This document shows, piece by piece, positions 1-6,721 of a stretch of DNA of 7,548 nucleotides. Each line of letters opens with the position of its first letter. Position 1 is the first letter of the stretch. The notes beneath the pieces were generated by a model. The model ran no database searches. It was given only the letters and a program-made list of their open reading frames with translations, and had not been told where the DNA came from. Position numbers and translations under genes: made by a program. The stretch is taken from assembly GCA_012270595.1 (NCBI GenBank), contig JAAXIA010000161.1:1-7548 (forward strand), read 5' to 3'. The stretch is from Rhodanobacteraceae bacterium (GTDB taxonomy: Bacteria > Pseudomonadota > Gammaproteobacteria > Xanthomonadales > Rhodanobacteraceae).

Positions 1-1944
1 GTGCGTCGGGGTCGCAGTCGTGACGATGCATCGGGTGGAAAGCGTTTTGCCAGTGGTGAATTGCACCTGTCGGCAGCGGAGCGGGCGCGCCGCTCCAAGC
101 GTCATGGTAAATCCGATCGTAGCGTTTTGCGTGAGAGTGTGGCACCGGCTATGCATAGCTTCCACCGGCCCACGAATGCGGTTGTGCACGAAGTCATCGT
201 GCACGAGGCAAACATGGTGGCCGATCTGGCGCAGAAGATGGCCGTGAAGGGAGCTGAAGTTGTTAAGGCTTTATTCAAAATGGGGGTCATGGTGACGATC
301 AACCAGACCATCGACCATGACACGGCGATGCTGGTCGTTGAGGAACTCGGCCACAAGCCGGTAGAAGCCAGCGCCAACGATGCCGAAACGGCATTGGTTG
401 CCCACACCCAGAGGGTCGGACGCGAAGGTGAACAGCGCACCCGCCCGCCGGTGGTTACCATCATGGGCCATGTTGATCATGGCAAGACCTCGCTACTGGA
501 TTACATCCGCCGCACCAGGGTGGCCTCTGGCGAAGCGGGGGGAATTACCCAGCACATTGGAGCCTATCATGTAGACACCCCGAAAGGGGTTATTACCTTT
601 CTGGATACACCGGGGCATGCGGCCTTTACCGCTATGCGGGCGCGTGGTGCACAGTCGACTGATATTGTGGTCCTGGTGGTAGCGGCTGATGATGGGGTGA
701 AGCCGCAGACCGTCGAAGCGGTGAAGCATGCGCGCGCTGCCAGGGTGCCTTTGATCGTGGCGCTTAACAAGATGGACAGGGAAGACGCCAATCCAGATCA
801 TGCCAGGCAAAGCCTAGCCAAACTCGAAGTGATTCCTGAAGACTGGGGTGGAGATACCATGTTTGTACCGGTATCGGCCAAAACTGGTATGGGGGTCGAG
901 GACCTGCTCGCCGCTGTTTCCCTGCAAGCCGAAATGATGGAGTTGACTGCGCTTGTGGATGGCCCTGCATCGGGAATCGTCATCGAATCCAGCCTTGACA
1001 AAGGGCGTGGTCCGGTGGCGACCGTACTGGTGCAGCAGGGCTTGCTTAAACGTGGTGATTTCGTGGTCTGTGGTGTTGAATATGGCCGCACACGGGCGCT
1101 GATTGATGAAACCGGAGCAACCGTGCAGGAGGCCGGCCCATCCATCCCGGTCCAGGTGTTGGGGCTTTCCGGCGTATTGGAGGCTGGCGATGACTTTGTG
1201 GTGGTGGCCGACGAAAAACTGGCCAAACAAGTGGCCTCAGAACGCCAGCATAAGCGCCGCGAAACCCGTCTGGTGAGTAAGTCCAACCGCCTCGAAGACA
1301 TCATGGCGCAGATGAGGCAAGGCAATGAACAGCAGACGCTTGACATCCTGATTAAAGCTGATGTACAGGGCTCGGCAGAAGCCTTGCGCGAAGCATTAAG
1401 TGCCATTGGTAACGAGGATGTGAAAGTCAATGTGATTTCCACTGGAGTCGGAGGCATCACCGAGTCCGACGCCACCTTGGCCGCAGCTTCCAAGGCGTTA
1501 CTGATTGGCTTCAACGTGCGTGCCGATGCCAGTGCTCGCAAGATTATTGACACCATGGGGCTGGACGTGCGCTACTTCTCGATCATCTACGATGTGATCG
1601 ACCAGGTGAAACAGGCCGCGTCTGGACTTTTGGGTGCGGAAATCCGTGAGGAAATTATCGGCGTGGCTGAAGTACGCGAAGTGTTCCGCAGTTCCAGGTT
1701 TGGCCCGGTGGCCGGGTGCATGGTGAGCGAAGGTCAGGTCAAACGTAGCAAACCGATCCGCGTCTTGCGTGACAACACCGTGATTTTTGAAGGCGAACTG
1801 GAATCGCTGCGTCGCTTTAAGGATCTGGTAGACGAAGTACGCAGCGGTGTGGAATGCGGTATTGCCGTCAAGCAGTACAACGACGTTAAAGCCGGCGACC
1901 AGATTGAGTGTTTCGAACGCATCGAGGTGGCGCGCACGTTGTGA
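1..1944 (+). CDS. infB: Translation initiation factor IF-2, 3' part (5' end outside window)
   Basis: IF-2 is the GTPase that delivers initiator fMet-tRNA to the 30S subunit and promotes 50S joining. The frame is open from base 1 to the TGA at 1942-1944, giving 647 codons. The true start lies upstream, because gammaproteobacterial IF-2 is normally near 850-900 residues and the first ~50 codons here are the basic, low-complexity linker; the GTG at base 1 is an internal codon. The IF2_N-type segment ([20 protein letters not shown]) begins near codon 73. GTPase motifs, in window codons, are G1 GHVDHGKT at 156-163, G3 DTPGH at 202-206, G4 NKMD at 256-259 and G5 SAK at 292-294. Domains II, III and the fMet-tRNA-binding domain IV follow, and the protein ends in the typical [17 protein letters not shown] region. 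It opens the infB-rbfA-truB cluster. No lesion is seen. Confidence 0.97.
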   Translation: MRRGRSRDDASGGKRFASGELHLSAAERARRSKRHGKSDRSVLRESVAPAMHSFHRPTNAVVHEVIVHEANMVADLAQKMAVKGAEVVKALFKMGVMVTINQTIDHDTAMLVVEELGHKPVEASANDAETALVAHTQRVGREGEQRTRPPVVTIMGHVDHGKTSLLDYIRRTRVASGEAGGITQHIGAYHVDTPKGVITFLDTPGHAAFTAMRARGAQSTDIVVLVVAADDGVKPQTVEAVKHARAARVPLIVALNKMDREDANPDHARQSLAKLEVIPEDWGGDTMFVPVSAKTGMGVEDLLAAVSLQAEMMELTALVDGPASGIVIESSLDKGRGPVATVLVQQGLLKRGDFVVCGVEYGRTRALIDETGATVQEAGPSIPVQVLGLSGVLEAGDDFVVVADEKLAKQVASERQHKRRETRLVSKSNRLEDIMAQMRQGNEQQTLDILIKADVQGSAEALREALSAIGNEDVKVNVISTGVGGITESDATLAAASKALLIGFNVRADASARKIIDTMGLDVRYFSIIYDVIDQVKQAASGLLGAEIREEIIGVAEVREVFRSSRFGPVAGCMVSEGQVKRSKPIRVLRDNTVIFEGELESLRRFKDLVDEVRSGVECGIAVKQYNDVKAGDQIECFERIEVARTL

Positions 1945-2075
1945 TGCTTAAGGTGCTGAAAGAGTCATTTCTACGAAAGCGAAATTCCAGGAAAGATCTC
2001 ATAGAGAACTTGTCGACTTTGATGTTTGCGCGTGTTGGCCACAGGGATGCGCGACTGGAGTGCAAGGTTGAGTAG
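1944..2075 (+). other. Possible 43-codon ORF overlapping the infB stop (weak)
   Basis: An ATG at 1944 overlaps the infB stop in the arrangement TGATG, a configuration that can allow translational coupling. The frame runs 43 codons to TAG at 2073-2075 and would encode a basic peptide starting [19 protein letters not shown] recognise no family and no hydrophobic segment. No close Shine-Dalgarno sequence is present; the nearest is a GAGGT about 15 bases upstream. It occupies most of the 217-base gap between infB and rbfA, which otherwise shows only a 10-bp palindrome (TACCATGGTA, 2111-2120). The ORF could easily be chance. Confidence 0.15.
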
Positions 2076-2161
2076 AGTCATGTACAGGCAGCAGATACAT
2101 GGCATTCCTCTACCATGGTATCCTGACAGGCACGTGATAACCGATTAAGCCAATTATTTTC

Positions 2162-2533
2162 ATGCCCTCCCAGGACTTTAAACGTACCGATCGCGTAGGT
2201 GCCCAGTTGCGTCGTGAGATGGGCCTTCTGGTCCATGCTGCCGTGCGTGATCATGGCCTTTCTTTATGCAGCGTGTCAGATGTCGAAGTGACGCGCGACC
2301 TTGATCTGGCGACGGTGTGGGTCACCGCCTTGCTCCCGCAGAACGCCCTGGATCTGGTCGATATATTAAATGACATGACGGGTGAGTTTCGTCGTGCACT
2401 GGCACCACGACTGCGCTTGCGTCGTGTACCACAACTGCGTTTTCAGTACGACGATTCGGCGGATAAGGGCGAGCGCATGGATGCGTTGCTGCGCGAAAAG
2501 GAGTTCGTCCCATCGACGAACGATGAGGGTTGA
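2162..2533 (+). CDS. rbfA: Ribosome-binding factor A
   Basis: RbfA is a small cytoplasmic KH-type RNA-binding protein that helps mature the 30S subunit and the 5' end of 16S rRNA. The 123-residue length suits the family. Visible hallmarks are the N-terminal basic helix (FKRTDRVGAQLRREMG), the conserved SVSDVEVTRDLDLATVWVTAL strand-helix region around residues 37-58, the LRLRRVPQLRFQYDDSADKGERMDALL block near residues 83-110, and a divergent acidic tail. The start at 2162 is chosen because the protein then begins MPSQDFKRTDR, matching the family N-terminus, although the Shine-Dalgarno sequence is poor. It follows infB after 217 bases, and its last 11 bases overlap the truB start, so the two are probably translationally coupled. 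The high similarity to Lysobacterales RbfA is recalled from memory. Confidence 0.95.
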   Translation: MPSQDFKRTDRVGAQLRREMGLLVHAAVRDHGLSLCSVSDVEVTRDLDLATVWVTALLPQNALDLVDILNDMTGEFRRALAPRLRLRRVPQLRFQYDDSADKGERMDALLREKEFVPSTNDEG

Positions 2534-3464
2534 CGAATTTAAAGACGTGCCTGCTTTGCATACCCGTTTTCGACCGGTGCACGGTATCGTGCTGTTGGAT
2601 AAACCTTCAGGCATTAGTTCCAACCAGGCGCTACAAACGGTGCGACGTTTGCTCCGTGCGGCCAAGGGTGGCCATACTGGTGCGCTTGATCCATTAGCGA
2701 CTGGGCTGTTGCCGCTGTGCTTTGGCGAGGCTACCAAGTTGGCGCACCACTTGCTAGATGCGCGGAAGGGCTATTTGGCTCGATTCCAGCTTGGCGTGAC
2801 CACTACTACCGCTGATTGCGAAGGGGAGGTTATTTCCCGCCGGCCAGTAACTGTCTTGACGGATGTCATGCTGGAACAGGCACTGGCGCAATTTCGCGGC
2901 CCCATCATGCAAAAACCGCCGTTATACAGTGCACTCAAGCGGGGCGGCGAAGCCTTGTACCTGAAGGCACGACGGGGTGAAAAGATCGACGTGAAACCAC
3001 GCGAAGTAATAATTCATCAGCTAAGGTGTCGAGAACGTAGCAGCGATACACTCACGCTTTATGTGGAATGCAGCTCCGGTACCTATATTCGCGCTCTGGC
3101 AAGCGACCTGGGTGATATGCTGGGCTGCGGTGCCCATCTGGCGTATTTGCGGAGGCTTTGGCTTTCACCATTTGAACAACCTGTCATGTTCACACTGGAA
3201 CAATTGCAGGATTTGGCTGCGAAAGGTAGTGGGGCTATGGCGTCTTGCTGCTTATTACCGCTTGATATTGCCTTGGCTGGTATGCCCATGTACCATCTCA
3301 ATGCATCACAGAGTCTAGCCGTGGCGCAAGGGAAAAGGGTAGTGCCCGCTACACCGCCAATACCTGGTCCATGCGCATTGTATGCGGATAATGGACGTTT
3401 GTTGGCATTGGCCGAATGTGACACTGAAGGACGCATCCGCATTGTGCGTGGGTTTAATCTGTAG
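2523..3464 (+). CDS. truB: tRNA pseudouridine(55) synthase TruB
   Basis: TruB isomerises U55 in the T-loop of tRNAs to pseudouridine. From the ATG at 2523 the protein has 313 residues, typical for gammaproteobacterial TruB. The frame is open further upstream to 2382, but that extension is out-of-frame rbfA sequence and reads as nonsense, so M at 2523 is preferred. Visible motifs are the N-terminal GIVLLDKPSG (21-30), the catalytic GHTGALDPLATGLLP loop with nucleophile Asp56, the PPLYSALKRGGEALY block (132-146), and CSSGTYIRALASDLG (183-197). The C-terminal ~70 residues form the small PUA-like domain. The start overlaps the rbfA stop by 11 bases. About 18 bases after the stop lies a short hairpin (ATGCG-ATGT-CGCAT, 3483-3496) without a T-tract. 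The gene normally next in this cluster, rpsO, is absent. Confidence 0.95.
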   Translation: MRVDEFKDVPALHTRFRPVHGIVLLDKPSGISSNQALQTVRRLLRAAKGGHTGALDPLATGLLPLCFGEATKLAHHLLDARKGYLARFQLGVTTTTADCEGEVISRRPVTVLTDVMLEQALAQFRGPIMQKPPLYSALKRGGEALYLKARRGEKIDVKPREVIIHQLRCRERSSDTLTLYVECSSGTYIRALASDLGDMLGCGAHLAYLRRLWLSPFEQPVMFTLEQLQDLAAKGSGAMASCCLLPLDIALAGMPMYHLNASQSLAVAQGKRVVPATPPIPGPCALYADNGRLLALAECDTEGRIRIVRGFNL

Positions 3465-3615
3465 CTGCCTGGCGGTGTTAGAATGCGATGTCGCATCGAC
3501 GTGCTGGTGCTGGCATGGTGACGGGAGAAGACCGGAATTTTTACCTGTTTTGATTTGTGTCCTTGATGACTGGTTAGGAAGCAGGTCCACTATATGAAAT
3601 GGAGGTAGCCATATC

Positions 3616-4167
3616 ATGCTGCGTTACGTGGAGAAATCGATTCTATTTATTCTCGCACTGTTTTTTGGGGTGGGGCTTGCCTATGCCTATCAGTCGAAAG
3701 TCAGATGGCCTCCTCGGCCCAAATTTCATGTAAAACTGGAAAATCAGAGTGGTCAAAATCTGAAGGTGTCATGCACTACTACAGGCCAGTCTCATCCAGT
3801 CATTGCGACACAAAAGCAATACCAAGGTGATGATGGTAGAACCATCACTTGCAATGGAAAAGAGCAGCTTGATCCATGGCCTTACAAGAATAGTGGTTAC
3901 GACTTATACTTTAAGGAATTTTATGACGGGATGGGTCATGATCCTTTGGACACTCATGTTGTAGTTGACTTTTTTAGACCTGATGGTTCGATGTTTTGCA
4001 GGTTGCTTCTTCATTATTCTGGACCTTATTATGAGCCGTATTTTAATACGTTTAATTATGTGAATTACTGTACCAAGGATTACTTGGAAAAATCGCAGGA
4101 GTACTATGACGCAACGGTTCACATCAAGGATTTAGGACCACCACCAACACTCTTCTTTAGGAGCTAA
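3616..4167 (+). CDS. Unrecognised secreted four-cysteine protein, copy 1
   Basis: I do not recognise this 183-residue protein. It begins with a clear Sec signal peptide: a short polar start, a hydrophobic stretch at residues 9-21 and a likely AYA cleavage site after Ala24. The mature part of about 159 residues has exactly four cysteines (53, 79, 128, 152), suggesting two disulfides in the periplasm or outside the cell. Motifs are VKLENQSGQNLKVSCTTTGQ (39-58), CNG (79-81), DGSMFCRLLLHYSG (123-136), YCTKDY (151-156) and DATVHIK (165-171), with many aromatic residues and an expected beta-rich fold. The protein at 6722-7225 is a divergent paralogue. A strong GGAGGT at 3601-3606, nine bases before the ATG, supports the start. 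The gene is AT-richer than its neighbours, with many T-ending codons, which suggests different ancestry. It lies alone between truB and recR. No clear promoter was found in the 151-base upstream gap. Confidence 0.85.
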   Translation: MLRYVEKSILFILALFFGVGLAYAYQSKVRWPPRPKFHVKLENQSGQNLKVSCTTTGQSHPVIATQKQYQGDDGRTITCNGKEQLDPWPYKNSGYDLYFKEFYDGMGHDPLDTHVVVDFFRPDGSMFCRLLLHYSGPYYEPYFNTFNYVNYCTKDYLEKSQEYYDATVHIKDLGPPPTLFFRS

Positions 4168-4186
4168 AGTTTCCGTCAGCTGCGGC

Positions 4187-4239
4187 GGGGTGTGTTTGCT
4201 TAGCACACCTCTGGCTCCATGATCTCCTCGGAGACCATG
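4187..4239 (+). other. Two adjacent GC-rich hairpins between the four-cysteine gene and recR
   Basis: Two consecutive inverted repeats are visible. The first pairs GGTGTG (4189-4194) with CACACC (4204-4209) around a 9-base loop and can extend to 4187-4211 with a wobble pair. The second pairs CATG-A-TCTC (4218-4226) with GAGA-C-CATG (4231-4239) around a CTCG tetraloop with one A/C mismatch. Neither is followed by a T-tract, so they are not typical intrinsic terminators. They may protect the 3' end of the upstream transcript, be a REP-like element, or be chance in GC-rich sequence. The interval 4168-4334 holds nothing else except the recR promoter. Confidence 0.35.
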
Positions 4240-4273
4240 CTCGGGCGGCGCGCCAGAAGGTAAGGAACTTTCC

Positions 4274-4303
4274 TTGGCTAAAAGCTGGGATTCGACTTAC
4301 AAT
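4274..4303 (+). promoter_or_regulatory. Probable sigma-70 promoter of recR
   Basis: A -35-like TTGGCT (4274-4279) is separated by 18 bases from a good -10 hexamer, TACAAT (4298-4303). Transcription would start near 4310, giving a leader of about 25 bases before the recR ATG at 4335. This fits recR being transcribed separately here from its usual dnaX-ybaB partners, which are not upstream. It is read by eye only. Confidence 0.45.
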
Positions 4304-4334
4304 CAGCGTTTTCTAATTTTTTAACAGTGCTTTC

Positions 4335-4937
4335 ATGTCAGCTGCTTCCCCGCTACTTGCCGAGCTTATCGGATCTCTGCGTTGTCTGCCTGGCGTGGGT
4401 GGCAAAACGGCGCAGCGCATGGCCTTCCATCTGCTTGAGCGTGAACGTGAGCGGGGGAGTAAGCTGGCTGAAGTGATGCGTGAGGCGATACAACGCATTG
4501 GGCACTGTAGACGGTGTCGTACTTTGAGCGAAGATTCGGTTTGTGCCATGTGTATGAGCAGCAATCGCGATAAACAGCTGTTGTGCGTGGTGGAATCTCC
4601 AGCCGATTTAACTTCGATTGAACAGGCGACTGGCTATCGCGGCCAGTATTTTGTGTTGATGGGGCGCTTGTCACCTCTGGATGGTCTGGGTCCACAGGAA
4701 TTAGGTATGGACCTATTGATTCAGCGTCTGGCCGAGGGTGAGATAAAGGAAATGATCTTGGCTACCAATCCCACCGTAGAAGGCGAAGCGACGGCACACT
4801 ACCTGGGGAAATTGGCACAAGCTGCAGGTGTCAAAGCCAGCCGTCTTGCCCATGGTGTGCCTCTGGGTGGGGAGCTGGAATATATTGACCGCAATACCCT
4901 CGCGCATGCTTTTGGCAGTCGCTTGTTAATGGATTAG
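4335..4937 (+). CDS. recR: Recombination mediator RecR
   Basis: RecR acts with RecF and RecO to load RecA onto SSB-coated single-stranded gaps. The 200-residue length is standard. Seen in order are a helix-hairpin-helix region ([17 protein letters not shown], 18-34), a C4 zinc finger with Cys58-X2-Cys61-X8-Cys70-X2-Cys73, a Toprim domain starting at LCVVESPAD (83-91) and continuing through [11 protein letters not shown] and [15 protein letters not shown], and the C-terminal [24 protein letters not shown] segment with Walker-B-like character. The start gives [15 protein letters not shown], as expected for the family, but the Shine-Dalgarno sequence is weak. recR usually follows dnaX and ybaB; here it follows the unrelated secreted gene. 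A HIT gene starts 43 bases downstream and is probably co-transcribed. Confidence 0.96.
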   Translation: MSAASPLLAELIGSLRCLPGVGGKTAQRMAFHLLERERERGSKLAEVMREAIQRIGHCRRCRTLSEDSVCAMCMSSNRDKQLLCVVESPADLTSIEQATGYRGQYFVLMGRLSPLDGLGPQELGMDLLIQRLAEGEIKEMILATNPTVEGEATAHYLGKLAQAAGVKASRLAHGVPLGGELEYIDRNTLAHAFGSRLLMD

Positions 4938-4980
4938 GATTAAAAGCGTCTTGTTTCACGAAAAGAGCGGAGGATAGAAG

Positions 4981-5340
4981 ATGGATGGTGGGTCAACCAG
5001 TGACACCCTTTTTGGCAAAATTATACGACGTGAAATAGCGGCTGATATTGTGTACGAGAACAATGAGGTGGTTGGTTTCCGTGATAGGCATCCGCAGGCC
5101 CCGGAGCATCTGCTGTTTGTTCCGCGCAAAGCGATATAAAGCCTGGACGATGCAACGGCAGAGGATGCTTCACTACTCGGCAAGCTGCTACTGGCCTGCG
5201 CGGCTTATGCCAGGAAGGAGGGTTTGGCTGAGTCAGGTTATCGCGTAGTGATTAATTGCAAGGAGCATGGTGGTCAGACGGTTTATCATCTCCACGTGCA
5301 CTTGCTGGCAGGCCGCCAGATGCAGTGGCCACCGGGTTGA
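4981..5340 (+). pseudogene. HIT-family (histidine triad) protein gene interrupted by one in-frame stop
   Basis: Reading from the ATG at 4981 to the TGA at 5338-5340 in one frame gives 119 codons of a complete HINT-type HIT protein, normally a purine nucleotide phosphoramidase. A single TAA interrupts it at 5137-5139 (codon 53). Before the stop it reads TLFGKIIRREIAADIVYENN and then FRDRHPQAPEHLLFVPRKAI, the classic HIT N-terminal half. After the stop, in the same frame, it continues SLDDATAEDASLLGKLL and GYRVVINCKEHGGQTVYHLH, with the catalytic triad His103-Leu-His105-Val-His107-Leu-Leu. There is no frameshift or deletion, and the GGAGG Shine-Dalgarno (4969-4973, seven bases from ATG) is intact. 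One base change accounts for the lesion, so the loss is recent, or this is a sequencing error or a readthrough codon. The truncated 52-residue product lacks the active site. It lies 43 bases after recR. Confidence 0.88.
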
Positions 5341-5418
5341 ACAACCTAAGGGAGTCATGGTCTGCCACGAACCTTGGTATGGCAGTGGATCCTGGGTTTG
5401 ATGACGCCCCGCTCCGGC

Positions 5419-6015
5419 CTATCTGGGTTTTCCCCTGATTTTGTCCGCAGGAGATGTGTGAATCACGATGACGGGAGGGAGTGCCCAGTGATAACTACCA
5501 TATCCCCACGGTTCCCAGCCTATCCCCCAAAAGGGGTAATAGAAACCGTATGGATGAGCATAGCTTACATAAACCGGGCGTTTGGGCCACAGATAGATGA
5601 CCTTGGCTTCGACGCGCGGGTAGGCGTATTCATAACCGCCCACCTTGCGTGAAATCACGCCGTGCAGGGTGCCGGTGACGGTGAGATCACGCCCTTTCGC
5701 GAAAATCGCGGGATCATAAAAGCCCGGGCGGCAGGCGACAAAGCGTCCTAGGCTCTGGCTGGACGACTCCCGGCGTGGGCGCGCAGCACTATCCAGTGGG
5801 CGGGCCAGAACGTAGAAGCAGGTATTTTGTGGGCCAGGTGTGGTCTTGATGATCTGCCCACCCCAGCGTACTTGAGTGTCACCGAGGCCGTTTTGCTGTG
5901 CGTCGTCTACCGAGATGTTTGTATAACGACCCTGAAGTACCTTCGGCACCGAGGCACAAGCGCCAAGCAAGGCACTTGCAGCGATCAGTATCAGTGTTCG
6001 GCTGGGATAAGGCAT
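5419..6015 (-). CDS. Slp-family outer-membrane lipoprotein
   Basis: This 198-residue protein begins MPYPSRTLILIAASALLGAC, a type II signal peptide with lipobox LGAC and lipidated Cys20. Ala at +2 rather than Asp predicts outer-membrane sorting. The body matches the Slp (starvation lipoprotein) family: VRWGGQII (about residues 49-56), CFYVLARPLD, GRFVACRPGFYDPAIFAKGRDLTVTGTL and the YPRVEAKVIYLWP motif. It ends in an aromatic Tyr/Trp/Pro-rich tail (YPFWGIGWEPWGYGSYHW) and a short basic end. The function of Slp proteins is poorly known; in E. coli they are linked to carbon starvation and stress. The gene lies 37 bases downstream of tRNA-Phe on the same strand and converges with recR-HIT. The ribosome-binding site is weak. 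No convincing terminator was found in the 78-base convergent gap 5341-5418. Confidence 0.9.
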   Translation of the reverse strand: MPYPSRTLILIAASALLGACASVPKVLQGRYTNISVDDAQQNGLGDTQVRWGGQIIKTTPGPQNTCFYVLARPLDSAARPRRESSSQSLGRFVACRPGFYDPAIFAKGRDLTVTGTLHGVISRKVGGYEYAYPRVEAKVIYLWPKRPVYVSYAHPYGFYYPFWGIGWEPWGYGSYHWALPPVIVIHTSPADKIRGKPR

Positions 6016-6021
6016 GAGAAT

Positions 6022-6052
6022 GAGAAACCACTCAAGCTTAAAGCACTTAAGG

Positions 6053-6055
<3 letters not shown>
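6022..6055 (-). terminator. Possible weak terminator or processing hairpin after tRNA-Phe
   Basis: On the minus strand, immediately from the encoded CCA end, CCAC(C)TTAAG (6055-6046) can pair with CTTGAGTGG (6036-6028) around a 9-base loop, with one bulged C and one G-T pair. TTTCTC follows. The hairpin includes the tRNA 3' end and the T-run is interrupted, so it may only partly terminate or may guide 3' processing. It would decide how much transcription continues into the lipoprotein gene starting at 6015. Confidence 0.28.
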
Positions 6056-6128
<73 letters not shown>

Positions 6129-6153
6129 TTTGACGCTTTTATAAGACCCGATC

Positions 6154-6182
6154 ATTACAACGGAAAGTTCAAGGAACGTCAA
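6154..6182 (-). promoter_or_regulatory. Strong sigma-70 promoter of tRNA-Phe
   Basis: On the minus strand, TTGACG (6182-6177, 5 of 6 consensus bases) is followed by an optimal 17-base spacer and TGTAAT (6159-6154, 5 of 6). The start point would be near 6147, giving a leader of about 19 bases before the mature tRNA end at 6128. The bases after the -10 (GATCGGG) are GC-rich, as is common in stable-RNA promoters under growth-rate or stringent control; that regulation is an inference. The palindrome at 6186-6203 lies three bases upstream of the -35. Confidence 0.7.
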
Positions 6183-6185
6183 GTA

Positions 6186-6203
6186 GTCAGGTACGTACCT
6201 GAC
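6186..6203. promoter_or_regulatory. Perfect 18-bp palindrome, candidate operator
   Basis: GTCAGGTACGTACCTGAC is an exact 18-bp inverted repeat with no spacer. It lies three bases upstream of the tRNA-Phe -35 hexamer on one side and 78 bases upstream of the ridA ATG on the other, immediately before the tandem repeat at 6207-6250. The two-fold symmetry, length and intergenic position suit a site for a dimeric DNA-binding protein. As an RNA hairpin it would have no proper loop. The binding protein is unknown. Confidence 0.5.
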
Positions 6204-6206
6204 ATG

Positions 6207-6250
6207 ATCATTTATACTTACAGGCCATATCATTTATACTGGCAGGCCAT
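6207..6250 (+). repeat. Tandem duplication of a 22-bp unit upstream of ridA
   Basis: Two 22-bp units lie directly end to end, 6207-6228 and 6229-6250, and differ at only two positions (TACTTACAGG against TACTGGCAGG). Each starts ATCATTTATACT and ends CAGGCCAT. Each contains TATACT, a good -10 hexamer (6213-6218 and 6235-6240); the second would place a start near 6247, 35 bases before the ridA ATG. The first unit then supplies a poor -35-like TTTATA. Overlapping the second unit is a small inverted repeat, GGCCA-TGC-TGGCC (6245-6257). This may be a duplicated promoter or operator, or a slippage product. Confidence 0.75.
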
Positions 6251-6281
6251 GCTGGCCGTCCCACTACCGCTTGAGGTTTCC

Positions 6282-6665
6282 ATGTCACGTCAAATCATTG
6301 CTACTGGGCAGGCGCCTTCTGCTATCGGTCCGTATTCGCAAGCCGTACGCGTTAGTAATACCGTGTATTTTTCTGGCCAGATTCCGCTAAATCCTGAGTC
6401 TGGTGAGCTTCTGGAGGGCGATATTAGTGTTCAGACGCAGCAGGTGTTTGAGAACTTGACGGCAGTGGCACAGGCAGCTGGTGGCAGTCTGGCGCATATT
6501 GTGCGTGTGGGTATTTATCTGACCGATATGGAACATTTTGCTTCGGTCAATGTGGTGATGAGCCGTTACTTCCAGATGCCGTATCCGGCACGTTCCACCA
6601 TCCAAGTTTCTGCCTTACCGAAAGGTGCGAAGGTGGAGGTGGATGCGGTGATGGTGCTTCCTTGA
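6282..6665 (+). CDS. ridA: RidA family enamine/imine deaminase
   Basis: RidA (YjgF/YER057c/UK114 family) hydrolyses reactive enamine/imine intermediates such as 2-aminoacrylate released by PLP-dependent dehydratases, protecting PLP enzymes. It is a cytosolic homotrimer. From ATG 6282 the product has 127 residues, the family norm, and begins MSRQIIATGQAPSAIGPYSQ. Visible conserved parts are AIGPYSQAV (residues 14-22), VYFSGQIPLNPESGEL, the helix VQTQQVFENLTAVAQAAGGSL, VRVGIYLTDMEHFASVN with the catalytic-site Arg just before the GIYLTD strand, and the C-terminal YPARSTIQVSALPKGAKVEVDAV containing the second key Arg. A GAGG (6273-6276) five bases before the ATG supports this start over the open frame beginning at 6204. 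It is divergent from tRNA-Phe. In related bacteria ridA often neighbours spoT and recG, neither of which is visible here. Confidence 0.95.
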   Translation: MSRQIIATGQAPSAIGPYSQAVRVSNTVYFSGQIPLNPESGELLEGDISVQTQQVFENLTAVAQAAGGSLAHIVRVGIYLTDMEHFASVNVVMSRYFQMPYPARSTIQVSALPKGAKVEVDAVMVLP

Positions 6666-6680
6666 AGCAAAGTTATAAAT

Positions 6681-6701
6681 AGGTTCGCTCTAACCTTTTT
6701 T
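6681..6701 (+). terminator. Short intrinsic terminator after ridA
   Basis: AGGTT (6681-6685) pairs with AACCT (6692-6696) around a 6-base loop and is followed directly by TTTTT (6697-6701). It begins 16 bases after the ridA stop. The stem is only five base pairs, so termination may be partial, leaving some readthrough into the secreted-protein gene at 6722. Confidence 0.4.
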
Positions 6702-6721
6702 CTGCTTTTTAAAGGAGAGGT

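Noticed and set aside
798..1556. Long minus-strand ORF (252 codons) antisense to infB
   Set aside because: It is a shadow of infB codon composition: Ser/Thr/Pro-rich, with no recognisable domain and no ribosome-binding site.
2382..2522. 47-codon N-terminal extension of truB
   Set aside because: It lies entirely within rbfA in another frame and reads as Cys/Arg/His-rich nonsense. TruB homology begins just after the ATG at 2523, and the resulting length of 313 is normal.
4168..4334. A 4.5S (SRP) RNA gene in the gap before recR, as ffs often lies near dnaX-recR
   Set aside because: The conserved SRP RNA core containing GGAAGGAAGCAGCC is absent, and the pairing seen is two small separate hairpins.
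5362..5385. CTGCCA/TGGCAG hairpin as a terminator between the convergent HIT and slp genes
   Set aside because: There is no T-run on either side and only six base pairs around a 12-base loop.
5256..5438. 60-codon plus-strand ORF over the end of the HIT gene
   Set aside because: It is out of frame with the clearly homologous HIT sequence and has no family features.
6204..6281. 26-codon N-terminal extension of ridA
   Set aside because: It would translate the tandem repeat, has no Shine-Dalgarno support, and RidA proteins start at the MSRQIIATG-type position at 6282.
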